From Chryseobacterium tructae (lineage in GTDB: Bacteria > Bacteroidota > Bacteroidia > Flavobacteriales > Weeksellaceae), in the NCBI RefSeq assembly GCF_030409875.1, contig NZ_JAUFQR010000001.1:4464001-4528000 (forward strand): 64,000 nucleotides of DNA, read 5' to 3'. Below the pieces are notes generated by a model. It ran no database searches. It was not told the origin of the DNA and was given only the letters and a program-made list of their open reading frames with translations. The position numbers and the translations under genes are program-made. Every line of letters begins with the position of its first letter. Position 1 is the first letter of the stretch. Of the stretch, positions 7,896 through 15,853 are shown in pieces.

Positions 7896-7942
7896 AAAGT
7901 CTGTCTATATTTTTGTTTGAACTTCTGCGCTTGACAGACTTT
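7896..7942 (-). repeat. Inter-tRNA covarying stem-loop, copy 4
   Basis: Perfect ten-pair stem AAAGTCTGTC/GACAGACTTT, the shortest loop of the family, beginning AAGCGCAGAAGTTC; followed on the minus strand by a T-rich tract. Confidence 0.78.
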
Positions 7943-8004
7943 TATTTTTACCTAAAATTGTATTAATCATATTTTTAGTTTCTAACTGTTGATGATTGAG
8001 AAAG

Positions 8005-8065
8005 AAAAAGCTTGTCTGTATTTTTGTGTTTGATGTAAAGATCTTCTGCTCTTGACAAACTTTTA
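8005..8065 (-). repeat. Inter-tRNA covarying stem-loop, copy 5
   Basis: Minus strand stem GTTTGTC/GACAAGC flanked by A and T runs; the loop starts AAGAGCAGAAGATCTTTA. Tandem with copy 4, no tRNA between them. Confidence 0.75.
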
Positions 8066-8098
8066 TTTTCTCCTGAAACAATTAACATTTAGTTACTG

Positions 8099-8170
8099 CG
8101 ATTCTGGAAAGATTCGAACTTTCAACTTCTGGTTTAACAGACCAGCGCTCTACCATTGAGCTACAAAATC
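8099..8170 (-). tRNA. tRNA-Asn(GTT)
   Basis: Acceptor GATTTTG/CAGAATC, anticodon stem CTGGT/ACCAG with loop CTGTTAA, T-loop TTCGAAT, discriminator G. Confidence 0.92.
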
Positions 8171-8175
8171 TTTTG

Positions 8176-8248
8176 TACGGGAAGAGGGATTCGAACCCCC
8201 AGCGCCTTGATCCTAAATCAAGTGTGTCTACCGTTCCACCATTCCCGC
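8176..8248 (-). tRNA. tRNA-Leu(TAG) with a short variable loop
   Basis: Acceptor GCGGGAA/TTCCCGT, anticodon stem CTTGA/TCAAG with loop TTTAGGA, Leu-like D arm GTGG...CAC, discriminator A. The variable region is only GCGCT, five bases, although bacterial tRNA-Leu is class II with a long arm. Confidence 0.82.
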
Positions 8249-8329
8249 GGCTTCTTTTATGAGTTATGAGTACTATTGAAAACTACGTTTCTGCATAGTA
8301 TTACTCATTATTTATTACTTATTATGTCG

Positions 8330-8401
8330 TCTGGAAAGCAAGATTCGAACTTGCGACCTCCCGCGTCCAAGACGGGTAAACAACCACCGTTATCTTTCCA
8401 G
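8330..8401 (-). tRNA. tRNA-Pro(TGG)
   Basis: Perfect acceptor CTGGAAA/TTTCCAG, anticodon stem CCCGT/GCGGG with loop CTTGGAC, T-loop TTCGAAT, discriminator A. Confidence 0.9.
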
Positions 8402-8469
8402 CTTTGGGGTTCACTTCTGTTTCTTTTCCGGGAGACAGCCGGATTGAAAAGTTTCGATGAACCATTTAG

Positions 8470-8543
8470 TAATCCCAGAAAGATTTGAACTTTCAACCCC
8501 CGGTTTAAAAGACCGGTGCTCTAACCCATTGAGCTATGAGATT
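8470..8543 (-). tRNA. tRNA-Lys(TTT)
   Basis: Acceptor AATCTCA/TGGGATT, anticodon stem CCGGT/ACCGG with loop CTTTTAA, T-loop TTCAAAT, discriminator A. Confidence 0.92.
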
Positions 8544-8552
8544 TTATCTTTG

Positions 8553-8623
8553 CGGTCTATGCGAGAATCGAACTCGCAGTGCCCAAGAGACAGTCGGGCA
8601 GGTTACCATTACCTCAATAGACC
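8553..8623 (-). tRNA. tRNA-Asp(GTC)
   Basis: Perfect acceptor GGTCTAT/ATAGACC, discriminator G, anticodon stem CCCGA/TTGGG with loop CTGTCTC. Position 37 is T, where a purine is nearly always found. Confidence 0.85.
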
Positions 8624-8631
8624 TTTTTTTG

Positions 8632-8716
8632 CGGAGAGCAAAGGAATCGAACCTTCACTACTGTCGTAGAACTCATTAGCAGTAAGCCGCAACAAACCAA
8701 CATTTGCCTACTCTCC
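8632..8716 (-). tRNA. tRNA-Ser(GCT)
   Basis: Acceptor GGAGAGT/GCTCTCC, discriminator G, anticodon loop CTGCTAA, long variable arm with CTAC/GTAG stem, T-loop TTCGATT. Confidence 0.9.
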
Positions 8717-8721
8717 TTTTG

Positions 8722-8795
8722 TGACTCCAACAGGACTCGAACCTGTAACCCTGGGTTTAGAAAACCCATGCTCTATCCAATTGAGCCATGGAGCC
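8722..8795 (-). tRNA. tRNA-Arg(TCT)
   Basis: Acceptor GGCTCCA/TGGAGTC, anticodon stem TGGGT/ACCCA with loop TTTCTAA, T-loop TTCGAGT, discriminator A. Confidence 0.92.
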
Positions 8796-8800
8796 ATTTG

Positions 8801-8870
8801 CCACCTCAGAAGGACTTGAACCCTCAACCTTCGGGTCACTTCCGATACTCTACCTTTGAGCTATGAGATG
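8801..8870 (-). tRNA. tRNA-like, apparent anticodon GTG, no U33
   Basis: Acceptor CATCTCA/TGAGGTG, D stem GCTC/GAGT, four-pair anticodon stem TCGG/CCGA, T-loop TTCAAGT. The loop reads AAGTGAC, so GTG (His) would be at 34-36 but 32-33 are AA. A regular tRNA-His(GTG) lies next to it, so it is redundant or not used for decoding. Confidence 0.6.
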
Positions 8871-8875
8871 AATTT

Positions 8876-8949
8876 GGGTATCTCCGGGGATCGAACCCTG
8901 TTCTCCGGTTCCACAGACCGACGCTTTACCAAATAAGCTAAAGAAACCA
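8876..8949 (-). tRNA. tRNA-His(GTG)
   Basis: Acceptor GGTTTCT/AGATACC with one T-T mismatch, C73 as usual for His, anticodon stem TCGGT/ACCGG with loop CTGTGGA. The base at -1 is T, not the usual encoded G. First tRNA of the array; its 5' end is three bases from the terminator T run. Confidence 0.82.
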
Positions 8950-8951
8950 TA

Positions 8952-8979
8952 AAAAAAGCGCCTCTTTTGGGAGGCGCTC
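8952..8979 (-). terminator. Strong terminator or attenuator upstream of the tRNA array
   Basis: Minus strand hairpin AGCGCCTC/GAGGCGCT followed by seven T. It ends the small-ORF transcript (9005-9130) and lies directly before the first tRNA, so transcription of the array either reads through it or starts within it. Confidence 0.85.
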
Positions 8980-9004
8980 GTTTATATTCTGACGTGAAAG
9001 ATCA

Positions 9005-9130
9005 TTAACTGACCCACGTATATAAGCACCTTTTATCCACAATTTCACTATCATAAGCACACACTCTCCCTGCCGGCTCTTGTCCGAATATTTCTGAATA
9101 CTGATTGAGTATGTTATGAAATTGTTTCAT
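9005..9130 (-). CDS. 41-residue ORF upstream of the tRNA array
   Basis: ATG at 9130, TAA at 9005. The peptide begins MKQFHNILNQYSEIFGQEP and ends VDKRCLYTWVS. It has an A-rich 5' leader as used by Bacteroidota, a good TAnnTTTG promoter about 70 bases upstream (9202-9232) and a strong terminator 26 bases downstream. No known family recognised. The order promoter, short ORF, terminator, tRNA array resembles a leader-peptide attenuator, but this is inference; it may equally be an independent small protein. Confidence 0.5.
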   Translation of the reverse strand: MKQFHNILNQYSEIFGQEPAGRVCAYDSEIVDKRCLYTWVS

Positions 9131-9201
9131 TTTATTTTTGTTTTGCTTTTAAATTATTTTTTGTTGAATCCTGAAAACTTGTTGCTTTCAATTTTCGGTT
9201 G

Positions 9202-9232
9202 CAAAGTAAATATGATTTTTTCTAATCTGCAA
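9202..9232 (-). promoter_or_regulatory. Flavobacterial promoter of the small ORF and possibly the array
   Basis: Minus strand TTG, 21-base spacer, TACTTTG: fits the Bacteroidota sigma consensus TTG/TAnnTTTG. Start of transcription would fall near 9195. Confidence 0.6.
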
Positions 9233-9452
9233 ATAAATTTTTAAATTAAAATATTGATAATCAATCAATTACATCTTATTTTTAGAGTAAGCGATTTCTG
9301 TCCGCACTATTTTGCGGATATCTTAATTACCTAAATGACTGTCTCTCATTGGGTTGTCTATCACTCTACTTTATTGTATTAAAATTGCATTGTTAATTAA
9401 AAAATTTTCATGTTTATGGTTATTTTTTTTCATTCTAAATAATTTCTGACCT
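9233..9452. other. Gene-free AT-rich stretch
   Basis: No ORF or RNA gene recognised. The only structure seen is a small hairpin TCCGCA/TGCGGA near 9300-9320 on either strand. Confidence 0.5.
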
Positions 9453-9487
9453 AAAAAACAAAAAACGCCTCGATTTTTCGAGACGTT
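9453..9487 (-). terminator. Intrinsic terminator after the 42-residue ORF
   Basis: Minus strand hairpin AACGTCTCG/CGAGGCGTT followed by a T run interrupted by one G. Lies about 30 bases after the stop at 9519. Confidence 0.85.
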
Positions 9488-9518
9488 TCTGCTATATTTT
9501 GTTTAAATTTTTACGGGT

Positions 9519-9647
9519 TTACAGTAAATAATTTCCAAAGTCAGCACATTTCGCCTCATTCCATATCATCCAATCATACACGAATAATCCCAGTTTTGAT
9601 GGGCTTTCGCATAGTTCTGCATTGATATGTGCTCTTTGTATTGTCAT
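9519..9647 (-). CDS. 42-residue ORF with its own terminator
   Basis: ATG at 9647 and TAA at 9519; the peptide begins MTIQRAHINAELCESPSKL and ends EAKCADFGNYLL. A TATCTTTG minus-7 box lies 13 bases upstream of the start and a strong terminator follows, so it looks like a complete mini transcription unit. Same size and layout as the ORF at 9005-9130 but no clear sequence similarity. No family recognised. Confidence 0.45.
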   Translation of the reverse strand: MTIQRAHINAELCESPSKLGLFVYDWMIWNEAKCADFGNYLL

Positions 9648-9659
9648 AATTTTCTGGTG

Positions 9660-9667
9660 CAAAGATA
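9660..9667 (-). promoter_or_regulatory. Minus-7 box TATCTTTG
   Basis: Matches TAnnTTTG on the minus strand; no clear TTG at the -33 position. Would start a nearly leaderless transcript for the 42-residue ORF. Confidence 0.4.
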
Positions 9668-9774
9668 AATCTTTTTTGGTATTATTTTATAATTCTCGCA
9701 GAGAAGAGTAATAAAAACCCTGTACTCTAATCTCTTTTAACAGTTCAATTACAGAGGTTTGAAACTTAAAAACT

Positions 9775-10026
9775 TTATTCTTTTTCTTCATCTAGTTTTT
9801 CAAGTTGGATGAATAGTTCACCCTGATAATCATAAAGACTTTTGTGCTCTGATGTTGCAATAACTACGACTTCTTTAGCTTCCATTAATGAAAATGCAGG
9901 AAATTTTTCCTTAACATCATTTATGGCATATAATGGAGATCTTCCTTTTGATATTATTTCTTGTGCAATTTCAAAGGGATTTTTATTATCATATTTATAT
10001 TGGAGATATTTAAATGTATTATCCAT
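9775..10026 (-). CDS. 83-residue protein, L7/L12 C-domain-like
   Basis: Small cytoplasmic protein. The segment AINDVKEKFPAFSLMEAKEV near residues 34-53 resembles the helix-turn-helix core of ribosomal protein L7/L12 C-terminal domains. It is the last gene of the MoxR-vWA-bpX cluster, 13 bases after the TPR-like gene. Function unknown; possibly an adaptor. Confidence 0.6.
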   Translation of the reverse strand: MDNTFKYLQYKYDNKNPFEIAQEIISKGRSPLYAINDVKEKFPAFSLMEAKEVVVIATSEHKSLYDYQGELFIQLEKLDEEKE

Positions 10027-10039
10027 TTCATTCTAAGCT

Positions 10040-11065
10040 TTAGTTTCTAAACATTTTATTTCTTCCGGTTTTAAATCGCGAAATATCTTTAAGAATCACT
10101 TCATCATCGGGATTAAAATATTTCAGCTCGTTAACAATTTCAGAGCGGGCTTCTACTTTTTCTGCAATGATCTCATAGGCAATTTTCCTGGCAACGGGTT
10201 GCAATTTAGGATCTTTTTTAAACTCATATTTCATCGCTTCCAAGTAGGTCATCTTTTTGTAAGCCGGAGTTTTTTCATAAAGACTTTGTATTTCTGCTTC
10301 CAGACTTTTAGTATCAAAGATATTGGCAAAATAGTTATTTAAACAGTTAAAGGCATCTTTATCTTCTTCCCAGCCTTTTAATAATACTTTTTGGGCTTCT
10401 TCCGGTTTTTCCATTTTCTTCCGATAAACCAACGAAGCTTTTACCATCTGATTATTAGCGGCATAGTCGTCTGCTACCATTTGATAGTAGATATGAGCAT
10501 TGTTCAAATCATTAATCTCTTTGTAAAGATCTCCTACTTTTTCTTTCTGCTCCATTTCTTTGTACAGATCAATGGCTTTTTTGTACTGTTTTGCTTTTTC
10601 ATAGCAATTGGCGGCATCGGATTTACTTTTTAGTTTTTTAAGATATACTGCTGCTGCCTCGTTATAGAATCCACCATCTTCAAGGGTTTTTGCTCCTCTG
10701 TAGTAATCCTGCAGCAAGTTCATATAGACTTTTGCTGCTTTTTTGTACTCTTTTTCTGCAATATATTTCTGAGCAAGATCTTCGTATTTACTTCGTATTC
10801 TGTCAAAAAGAGAATTTTCAAGATAAAAGTTTCCGCCTCCAGCTCCGCCTCTTTTTTTTGAATTCTGTTTATTTTGTTCTTTATCTTTTAAAAAAGCAAT
10901 AACCATAAGGATGATAAATGCTACTATTAAAAAGATCATCAAATTTCCGACAACACTCCAAAAACGTTCATGGAAAAGCTCTGCCACGATTCCGATGACT
11001 TTAAACATGGCCAACAATACAAAAGCGGCCATAAACTTGTCTATAAATTTCTGTTTATTCATCAT
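10040..11065 (-). CDS. Membrane-anchored TPR-like repeat protein
   Basis: Protein of 341 residues. Two hydrophobic segments (about 9-28 and 38-59) are followed by a glycine- and lysine-rich linker and then helical repeats such as AEKEYKKAAKVYMNLLQDYY, AAVYLKKLKSKSDAANCYE and KAKQYKKAIDLYKEM, a TPR or SNAP-like solenoid. It overlaps the upstream bpX6-like gene by 11 bases, so it belongs to the MoxR-vWA-bpX operon. It probably holds complex partners at the inner membrane. No catalytic motif seen. Confidence 0.75.
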   Translation of the reverse strand: MMNKQKFIDKFMAAFVLLAMFKVIGIVAELFHERFWSVVGNLMIFLIVAFIILMVIAFLKDKEQNKQNSKKRGGAGGGNFYLENSLFDRIRSKYEDLAQKYIAEKEYKKAAKVYMNLLQDYYRGAKTLEDGGFYNEAAAVYLKKLKSKSDAANCYEKAKQYKKAIDLYKEMEQKEKVGDLYKEINDLNNAHIYYQMVADDYAANNQMVKASLVYRKKMEKPEEAQKVLLKGWEEDKDAFNCLNNYFANIFDTKSLEAEIQSLYEKTPAYKKMTYLEAMKYEFKKDPKLQPVARKIAYEIIAEKVEARSEIVNELKYFNPDDEVILKDISRFKTGRNKMFRN

Positions 11066-12752
11066 CGTCAGAGTTTAAAATGGTTTTATCATCCCTGAAC
11101 AGTCGGTAAAGCAGTAGCATCACTCCAATAGCAAGTACCCATACAAACCAGTTGTAGCCAAACATCTTAACCAAAGGGTAAAAAAGATACACCAACATAG
11201 CTACCAGGATGATGATCAAAAAGAATTTCACCCAGCCCGGAATATTATCACCACCAAGGTTCAATGATTTATTTTTAAATAGGAAGGAATATAATCCTAC
11301 TGCTGCAATCATCAGGATCACCATATACAAAATATCTGAAACAGGGGTCTCTTTCTTCAGTGAATTCCCACCAGATTCTATGCCTTTTACTTTAGAATCT
11401 TTGATGGGTGACGGAGGTGATATCTCGGATAGATCAATGGTTCCGTATAATTTACCTAAGGAGTCCTGCATCAGTACCTGTTTCTTCTTTAACAGATACT
11501 TCACAACATCTCCATTCACTGGTTTCCCTCTGGTATATTGTTTTAAAGAGTCTGAAATTTTACGTTTCAGTACTTCACTTCTTTCCTTAATCTGTTTTGT
11601 TATTTTTTGGGTATAAATGGTTTTAAGGGAATCACGGCTTTGTTGTTCCTTGCTGCTAAGCTTTTGAATATCGTGACCAATGGCGTTTACCTCTCTCCCT
11701 CCTTTCTTTTTGTATTCTTCTTTTTCGTTTTTCGACTTACTTTCCTGCAGACCTGCATTCAATAGTTCATTGGAAAGACCTTTCCTTTGATCAAAATACA
11801 TAGAGTCTATCTTCTGATCTATTTCAGATACGCCGGAATGAAAAGCAATCATATCTGAGGGCGCTTTTATTGCATCCGAAACAATCTTTCCTGAAGAAAC
11901 AACATTTTCTTCCTGAAGAGGTTCATCTTTAGATGGTAAGGCTATTTTTAATACAATAGCAATGACAATAACAGCCCAAAATATCCTGCGGAAGTTTCTT
12001 GTTCGCGCACTTTCTTGTTTGCTATTACTACCACCTCCAAATAATCCTTCCAGCCAGGTAAATTTAGCAAATCCATTTCCTCTGGAAGTCCCCATAATGT
12101 CTAAAGGAATTCCTAATTCGATGGCTCTCTCAGGGTATTTTTCAATGTATTTTAAATATTTTTCAATTTCTTTTTTATTTCCGGCCATTACTTTCTTCAG
12201 ATCGAATGGCAGATTGTTGATCCATTCTTCTTCTGTTTGAGGTTTCTGTAATGCTTCAAGCATCTTTTCATCATCCATCTCAACCGTATAGCTTTCTATG
12301 GTTTGTGGAATTTTAACCCCATTCAAAGGTTTTCTGATGGTTGCTGCCATTTTCTCCGGTTCCTGAATCAGATCAATCCAATTGATCTGTTCTGATAATT
12401 TTACAAACCCAAATTCAGGATGCATGATGAGTAAGTCTGAACCTATTTTTTCCCAGTCCTCATGATTAATCTTTGGATAAAACGTGGTATTTTCCGGAAT
12501 AAAGAATTGGTTATCCACAGATTGGAAATACGCATTTCTTCCAATTTCTTGTGGGGCATGATCCTTAAATACAAGAAAGCATCCATATAGAACATTGGGT
12601 GTATTATCTGGAATGGCAAAGGACTTTACCTGCTCTATATTGATTCCCAGTATTTCCATTTCCTGAAGCCATACCAGTGGTGAAGAACCTTTTATTAAAA
12701 GTCCTTTTTTAGGGTATATATTCTTTGGGAAAGGTTTTATTCTAAGCTCCAT
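11055..12752 (-). CDS. bpX6-like membrane component of the MoxR-vWA-bpX ternary system
   Basis: Protein of 565 residues. The N-terminal 150 residues (KPFPKNIYPKKGLLIKGSS onward) resemble the domain named bpX6 in MoxR-vWA-beta-propeller ternary systems. A helical part with EEEWINNLPFDLKKVM follows, then a transmembrane helix near 258-275, a long charged coiled-coil-like stretch, and a cluster of C-terminal transmembrane helices from about 470 to 548. It overlaps both neighbours by 11 bases, so the operon is translationally coupled. Role by family context: membrane anchor of an NTP-driven conflict complex; not proven. Confidence 0.6.
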   Translation of the reverse strand: MELRIKPFPKNIYPKKGLLIKGSSPLVWLQEMEILGINIEQVKSFAIPDNTPNVLYGCFLVFKDHAPQEIGRNAYFQSVDNQFFIPENTTFYPKINHEDWEKIGSDLLIMHPEFGFVKLSEQINWIDLIQEPEKMAATIRKPLNGVKIPQTIESYTVEMDDEKMLEALQKPQTEEEWINNLPFDLKKVMAGNKKEIEKYLKYIEKYPERAIELGIPLDIMGTSRGNGFAKFTWLEGLFGGGSNSKQESARTRNFRRIFWAVIVIAIVLKIALPSKDEPLQEENVVSSGKIVSDAIKAPSDMIAFHSGVSEIDQKIDSMYFDQRKGLSNELLNAGLQESKSKNEKEEYKKKGGREVNAIGHDIQKLSSKEQQSRDSLKTIYTQKITKQIKERSEVLKRKISDSLKQYTRGKPVNGDVVKYLLKKKQVLMQDSLGKLYGTIDLSEISPPSPIKDSKVKGIESGGNSLKKETPVSDILYMVILMIAAVGLYSFLFKNKSLNLGGDNIPGWVKFFLIIILVAMLVYLFYPLVKMFGYNWFVWVLAIGVMLLLYRLFRDDKTILNSDDDE

Positions 12753-15119
12753 AATCTAAAATCTGTTCTATGAAGGGCTTTAAATATTGATAATACATTT
12801 CTTCTATAGTTCTCACCTTCAATAAAGTTTGTTCCGGAAGGTAATATTCTGACCCACCAAATTCTGTATAAGTAGCAAGAGCAAGGAACCCATAGGTTGT
12901 AGTAGGTATATAAAATTCCTCAATTCCTTTGTTACTGCTCCTGAATGTCAGCATTCCGCGGGAATCTGCAATAACTTCGCTCCCATCAGGGAAGGTGTAT
13001 TTATTTTTATTTTGTTCTGCTAATATTTTGATCTCAAATCTGTTTTTATAGAGATTCAGGGTATTTTCATATACACTGCTTATTTCACATCCTGAAAAAA
13101 CAAGATTATGATGGGTATTAATTCCAATTTTATTGAAGTTCCCAATGATTTTCAATCCGCTTCTATTCAGTTTGGACACTTCTGTATTGACTTTTGCTAT
13201 ATTTTTATCCAGATCATAATATTTGTTATCAACAGGTTCTACAGAGATATTTCCTTCAATATTTATTTTATACAATAGGCTATTATCAGGCTGATGCAGA
13301 TAAAAAGACTGATCAAAATAAATGAGTTCATAGTCATCCGGAATATTCAATCCGGTAACATTGATATCAGAATATTCTTTGGTATTCAGGTTGAGTTTAG
13401 AGACTAATTTTATGGAAGATTGATATTGACAAAGAATAAAGTGTTTTTGTTTATTTTTTGCCAGAGCAAACTGCCCGGTTGGCTTTACAGAAACATCTTC
13501 GATCATAACTTCACAACCATGATAGGTTTCATAGTATTCATAGGAATGTCTGTCATAATAATTATCAGAAAGATACGTTTTCAACAATTGTTTTTTTGAA
13601 CTCAGGATAAAAAATTCACCTTCGTACAAAAACTGAGCAATCTTATTGACAGGAGTTGGAAACAAAATCGGATAATTCAACGGAAGATCGGTTTTCTTTC
13701 CATTTGAATTGTTTTCTGTCTTTTTCTGCTGTGGTGGATTGGCCCACAATTCATGAAGAGGAAGTTTTATTTTCTGGATATGCTTCCGTGCTCCTTTATC
13801 GTGCTTATAAAAGTTTATTTCTCCATCTGAGGTTGTAGCTACCAAAAATTTAAGTTTATTTCTATTCTGATGAATAACTCGTTGGATTTTTTCGTCTTCA
13901 AGGTTTTCTTCATGGGTTATGAAAAATACTTCAATATCTTTTTGAGGATACTCTTCATTAAAAAACCTATCCAATGCTTCTGAAGCTTCCAGCACGGGGC
14001 TTACCTGATTAAGGTTTTCAATTACGGTTTCTACTTTATTCAGAGAAATGGGAATTGCAGCCTGTCCCAGAGCCATCACTTTACATTCTGAATGGGCTTT
14101 AGGATGTTTTATGATAGCTATCGCTGATGCGAAGGCCAATACTTTTGGGGTACCCCAGTTTCTAAGGGAAGTATCAATAAGGATAATTCTTTCAAAAATA
14201 TTTTCTTCGGGCGGTATTTCCCTTTGAATATATAAAGCTTCATTATTCGCTACACGATTCATGAATACCTCATCTTCATTAGCAAATTCCGACAGAAGCA
14301 TTTTATGAAAATCCCCTTTATTAGTCATATCAGAAACTCCCCCAATAGGTTGTTCTCCAGGGGAAAGATGACGCATTGGAATTTTAAGTCCGCTCCAGAT
14401 CCTTTTAATCAAACTTCCTACCTGAAATGTTTTGGGTTCTTCAACTAATTCTCGGATAAAGTCTTTGGCTGTATCTGCAGTAGTTTCTTCCTCTACAATT
14501 TCATCATTCAGTTCTGGTTCTTCAATAAATCCTTTCATCGCATCAATGATGGATTGTGTGGTTGGAAATCTGTCATTAAGATCCAAAGCTTTAAATCTCT
14601 GCTTAAAGCGGATGACCCAGCAGACTTTTTTTCTGCACTGGCAACAAGTTCATGAGCTCTTTTGTAATAGATTTTCAAGTTAAGGTCCGCACTTACAGAA
14701 GATATTGTATTATGGCTATCTCTAAATAAAGTCTGTAACAGTACAATCTTGTTCTGTTTTTGTTTGTAAACTTTAGGAAGTGCTTTTATCTTATCAAGAA
14801 ATTCAATCTCTTTTTCTGCATTAAATTCAAAATTTCCAACACTATACAATTTTGTGGTATGTCTTAAAGGGCTTGCAAAATCTGTATATCCTTCCTGCAT
14901 GGCATATAAGACCATCAATAAAGCGCCGAATGGAGGCCATCCCTGGGGTTGAAGTTCTTTAAGAATTTCCATGACATAAGGCCTATAAGCAATTGCCCCT
15001 ACTCCTGGAATGGAGAGGAGGTTGTTATTGTTATATCCGGAATCTCCGGGAACATCTTCATCGGTTTTCCATTCCCAGAAATAGTTTTCATAGGACTGGA
15101 AATAGGCCTTTAATTCCAT
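12742..15119 (-). pseudogene. vWA and propeller-like protein of the ternary system, frameshifted
   Basis: Frames 14535-15119 and 12742-14586 are one protein of about 790 residues. The join is at 14603-14607, where GCTTTAAGCAG should be GCTTTAAAGCAG; adding one A gives SSALKQRFKALDLNDRF without a stop. The N-terminal part is a helical domain, the middle contains a vWA fold (ERIILIDTSLRNWGTPKV, a degenerate MIDAS) and the C-terminal half carries repeated beta strands consistent with a propeller (bpX-type). vWA proteins partner MoxR ATPases. Overlaps the neighbouring genes at both ends. Probably intact in nature. Confidence 0.7.
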
Positions 15120-15853
15120 TCTCTTGATTTTTCAGTGAGACGAAACGAGCTTACGGACAGGGGTCGGAAATCTGTTTTCTTTATTGGAAGATAGTTCCCA
15201 TTTACATCCCATAACAGCCATTCGTCTGACTTTTTATTATATTTTTGCTGTAAAAATGTACTCAGATTTTTAAACTCAAAATCAAAACCGGAAGGCAAAA
15301 GATGTCCGTCTTTTGTCCAGTATGTTTTTCCCGGTAGACTTAATAATGGCAATCCTAAAAATAAAGCTTTATCTTCCATTACAACCCATTCTATTTTTTC
15401 CAGTCTGAATTTTGGTAATGCTACCATACTTTCTTTGATGTCTTGGATTTTGGCTATCAAAGCAATAACCGGATGTTCTTCATTGCTTTCTTTTAATTTG
15501 ATCGAGACTTTTTCACTGATTCCAAAATAATTTTGGTTGGATGCCGGAAAAGTAAGTCTCAATGCCTTATCAATAGGCATCCAAAGCAATGCTGTGCTCA
15601 TTTTTTTACTGGGAACCAAGGCTCCTTTTTTAAATAAAAGGCCATCCCGAAGTTCGTACAGCAAAAAGTTAGGCAACTGATGAAGCTCTGAAGCTGATGC
15701 CTGTTCATCTGTAAAACCTCTGAGCCATATGATTTCATCATCCGTTGCGATCTGAACATTTTTCCAGTCTCGTATAGAGCCTAGATAATCTTCATCGGCG
15801 CGGGGAATTTCGGCCCAGAATTCTTTTATATTGTCTGAAGAATTTTCTGCCAT
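15110..15853 (-). CDS. bpX-type component between MoxR and vWA genes
   Basis: Protein of 247 residues without known catalytic motifs. It starts with FWAEIPRADEDYLGSIRDWK and contains WLRGF, and mainly short beta strands separated by turns, as expected for a small bpX-family domain of MoxR-vWA-propeller systems (bpX5-like is my best guess). It overlaps the MoxR gene by 28 bases and the vWA gene by 10 bases, which ties it to this operon. The exact bpX number needs a profile search. Confidence 0.5.
   Translation of the reverse strand: MAENSSDNIKEFWAEIPRADEDYLGSIRDWKNVQIATDDEIIWLRGFTDEQASASELHQLPNFLLYELRDGLLFKKGALVPSKKMSTALLWMPIDKALRLTFPASNQNYFGISEKVSIKLKESNEEHPVIALIAKIQDIKESMVALPKFRLEKIEWVVMEDKALFLGLPLLSLPGKTYWTKDGHLLPSGFDFEFKNLSTFLQQKYNKKSDEWLLWDVNGNYLPIKKTDFRPLSVSSFRLTEKSREWN

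Noticed and set aside
7014..8065. Repeats between tRNAs as a CRISPR array
   Set aside because: Spacing is irregular, the repeats are hairpins with changing stems, tRNA genes lie between them and no cas gene is present.
7014..8065. The inter-tRNA hairpins as ordinary intrinsic terminators
   Set aside because: T runs are present, but the loops are long (28 bases or more) and strongly conserved, and the array continues past each one.
8276..8669. Short ORFs over tRNA-Pro, Lys, Asp and Ser
   Set aside because: They contain translated tRNA sequence; shadows of RNA genes.
6629..8949. tRNA array as part of a prophage
   Set aside because: No capsid, tail, integrase or terminase gene is seen in the flanks; phage origin of the array remains possible but is not shown.
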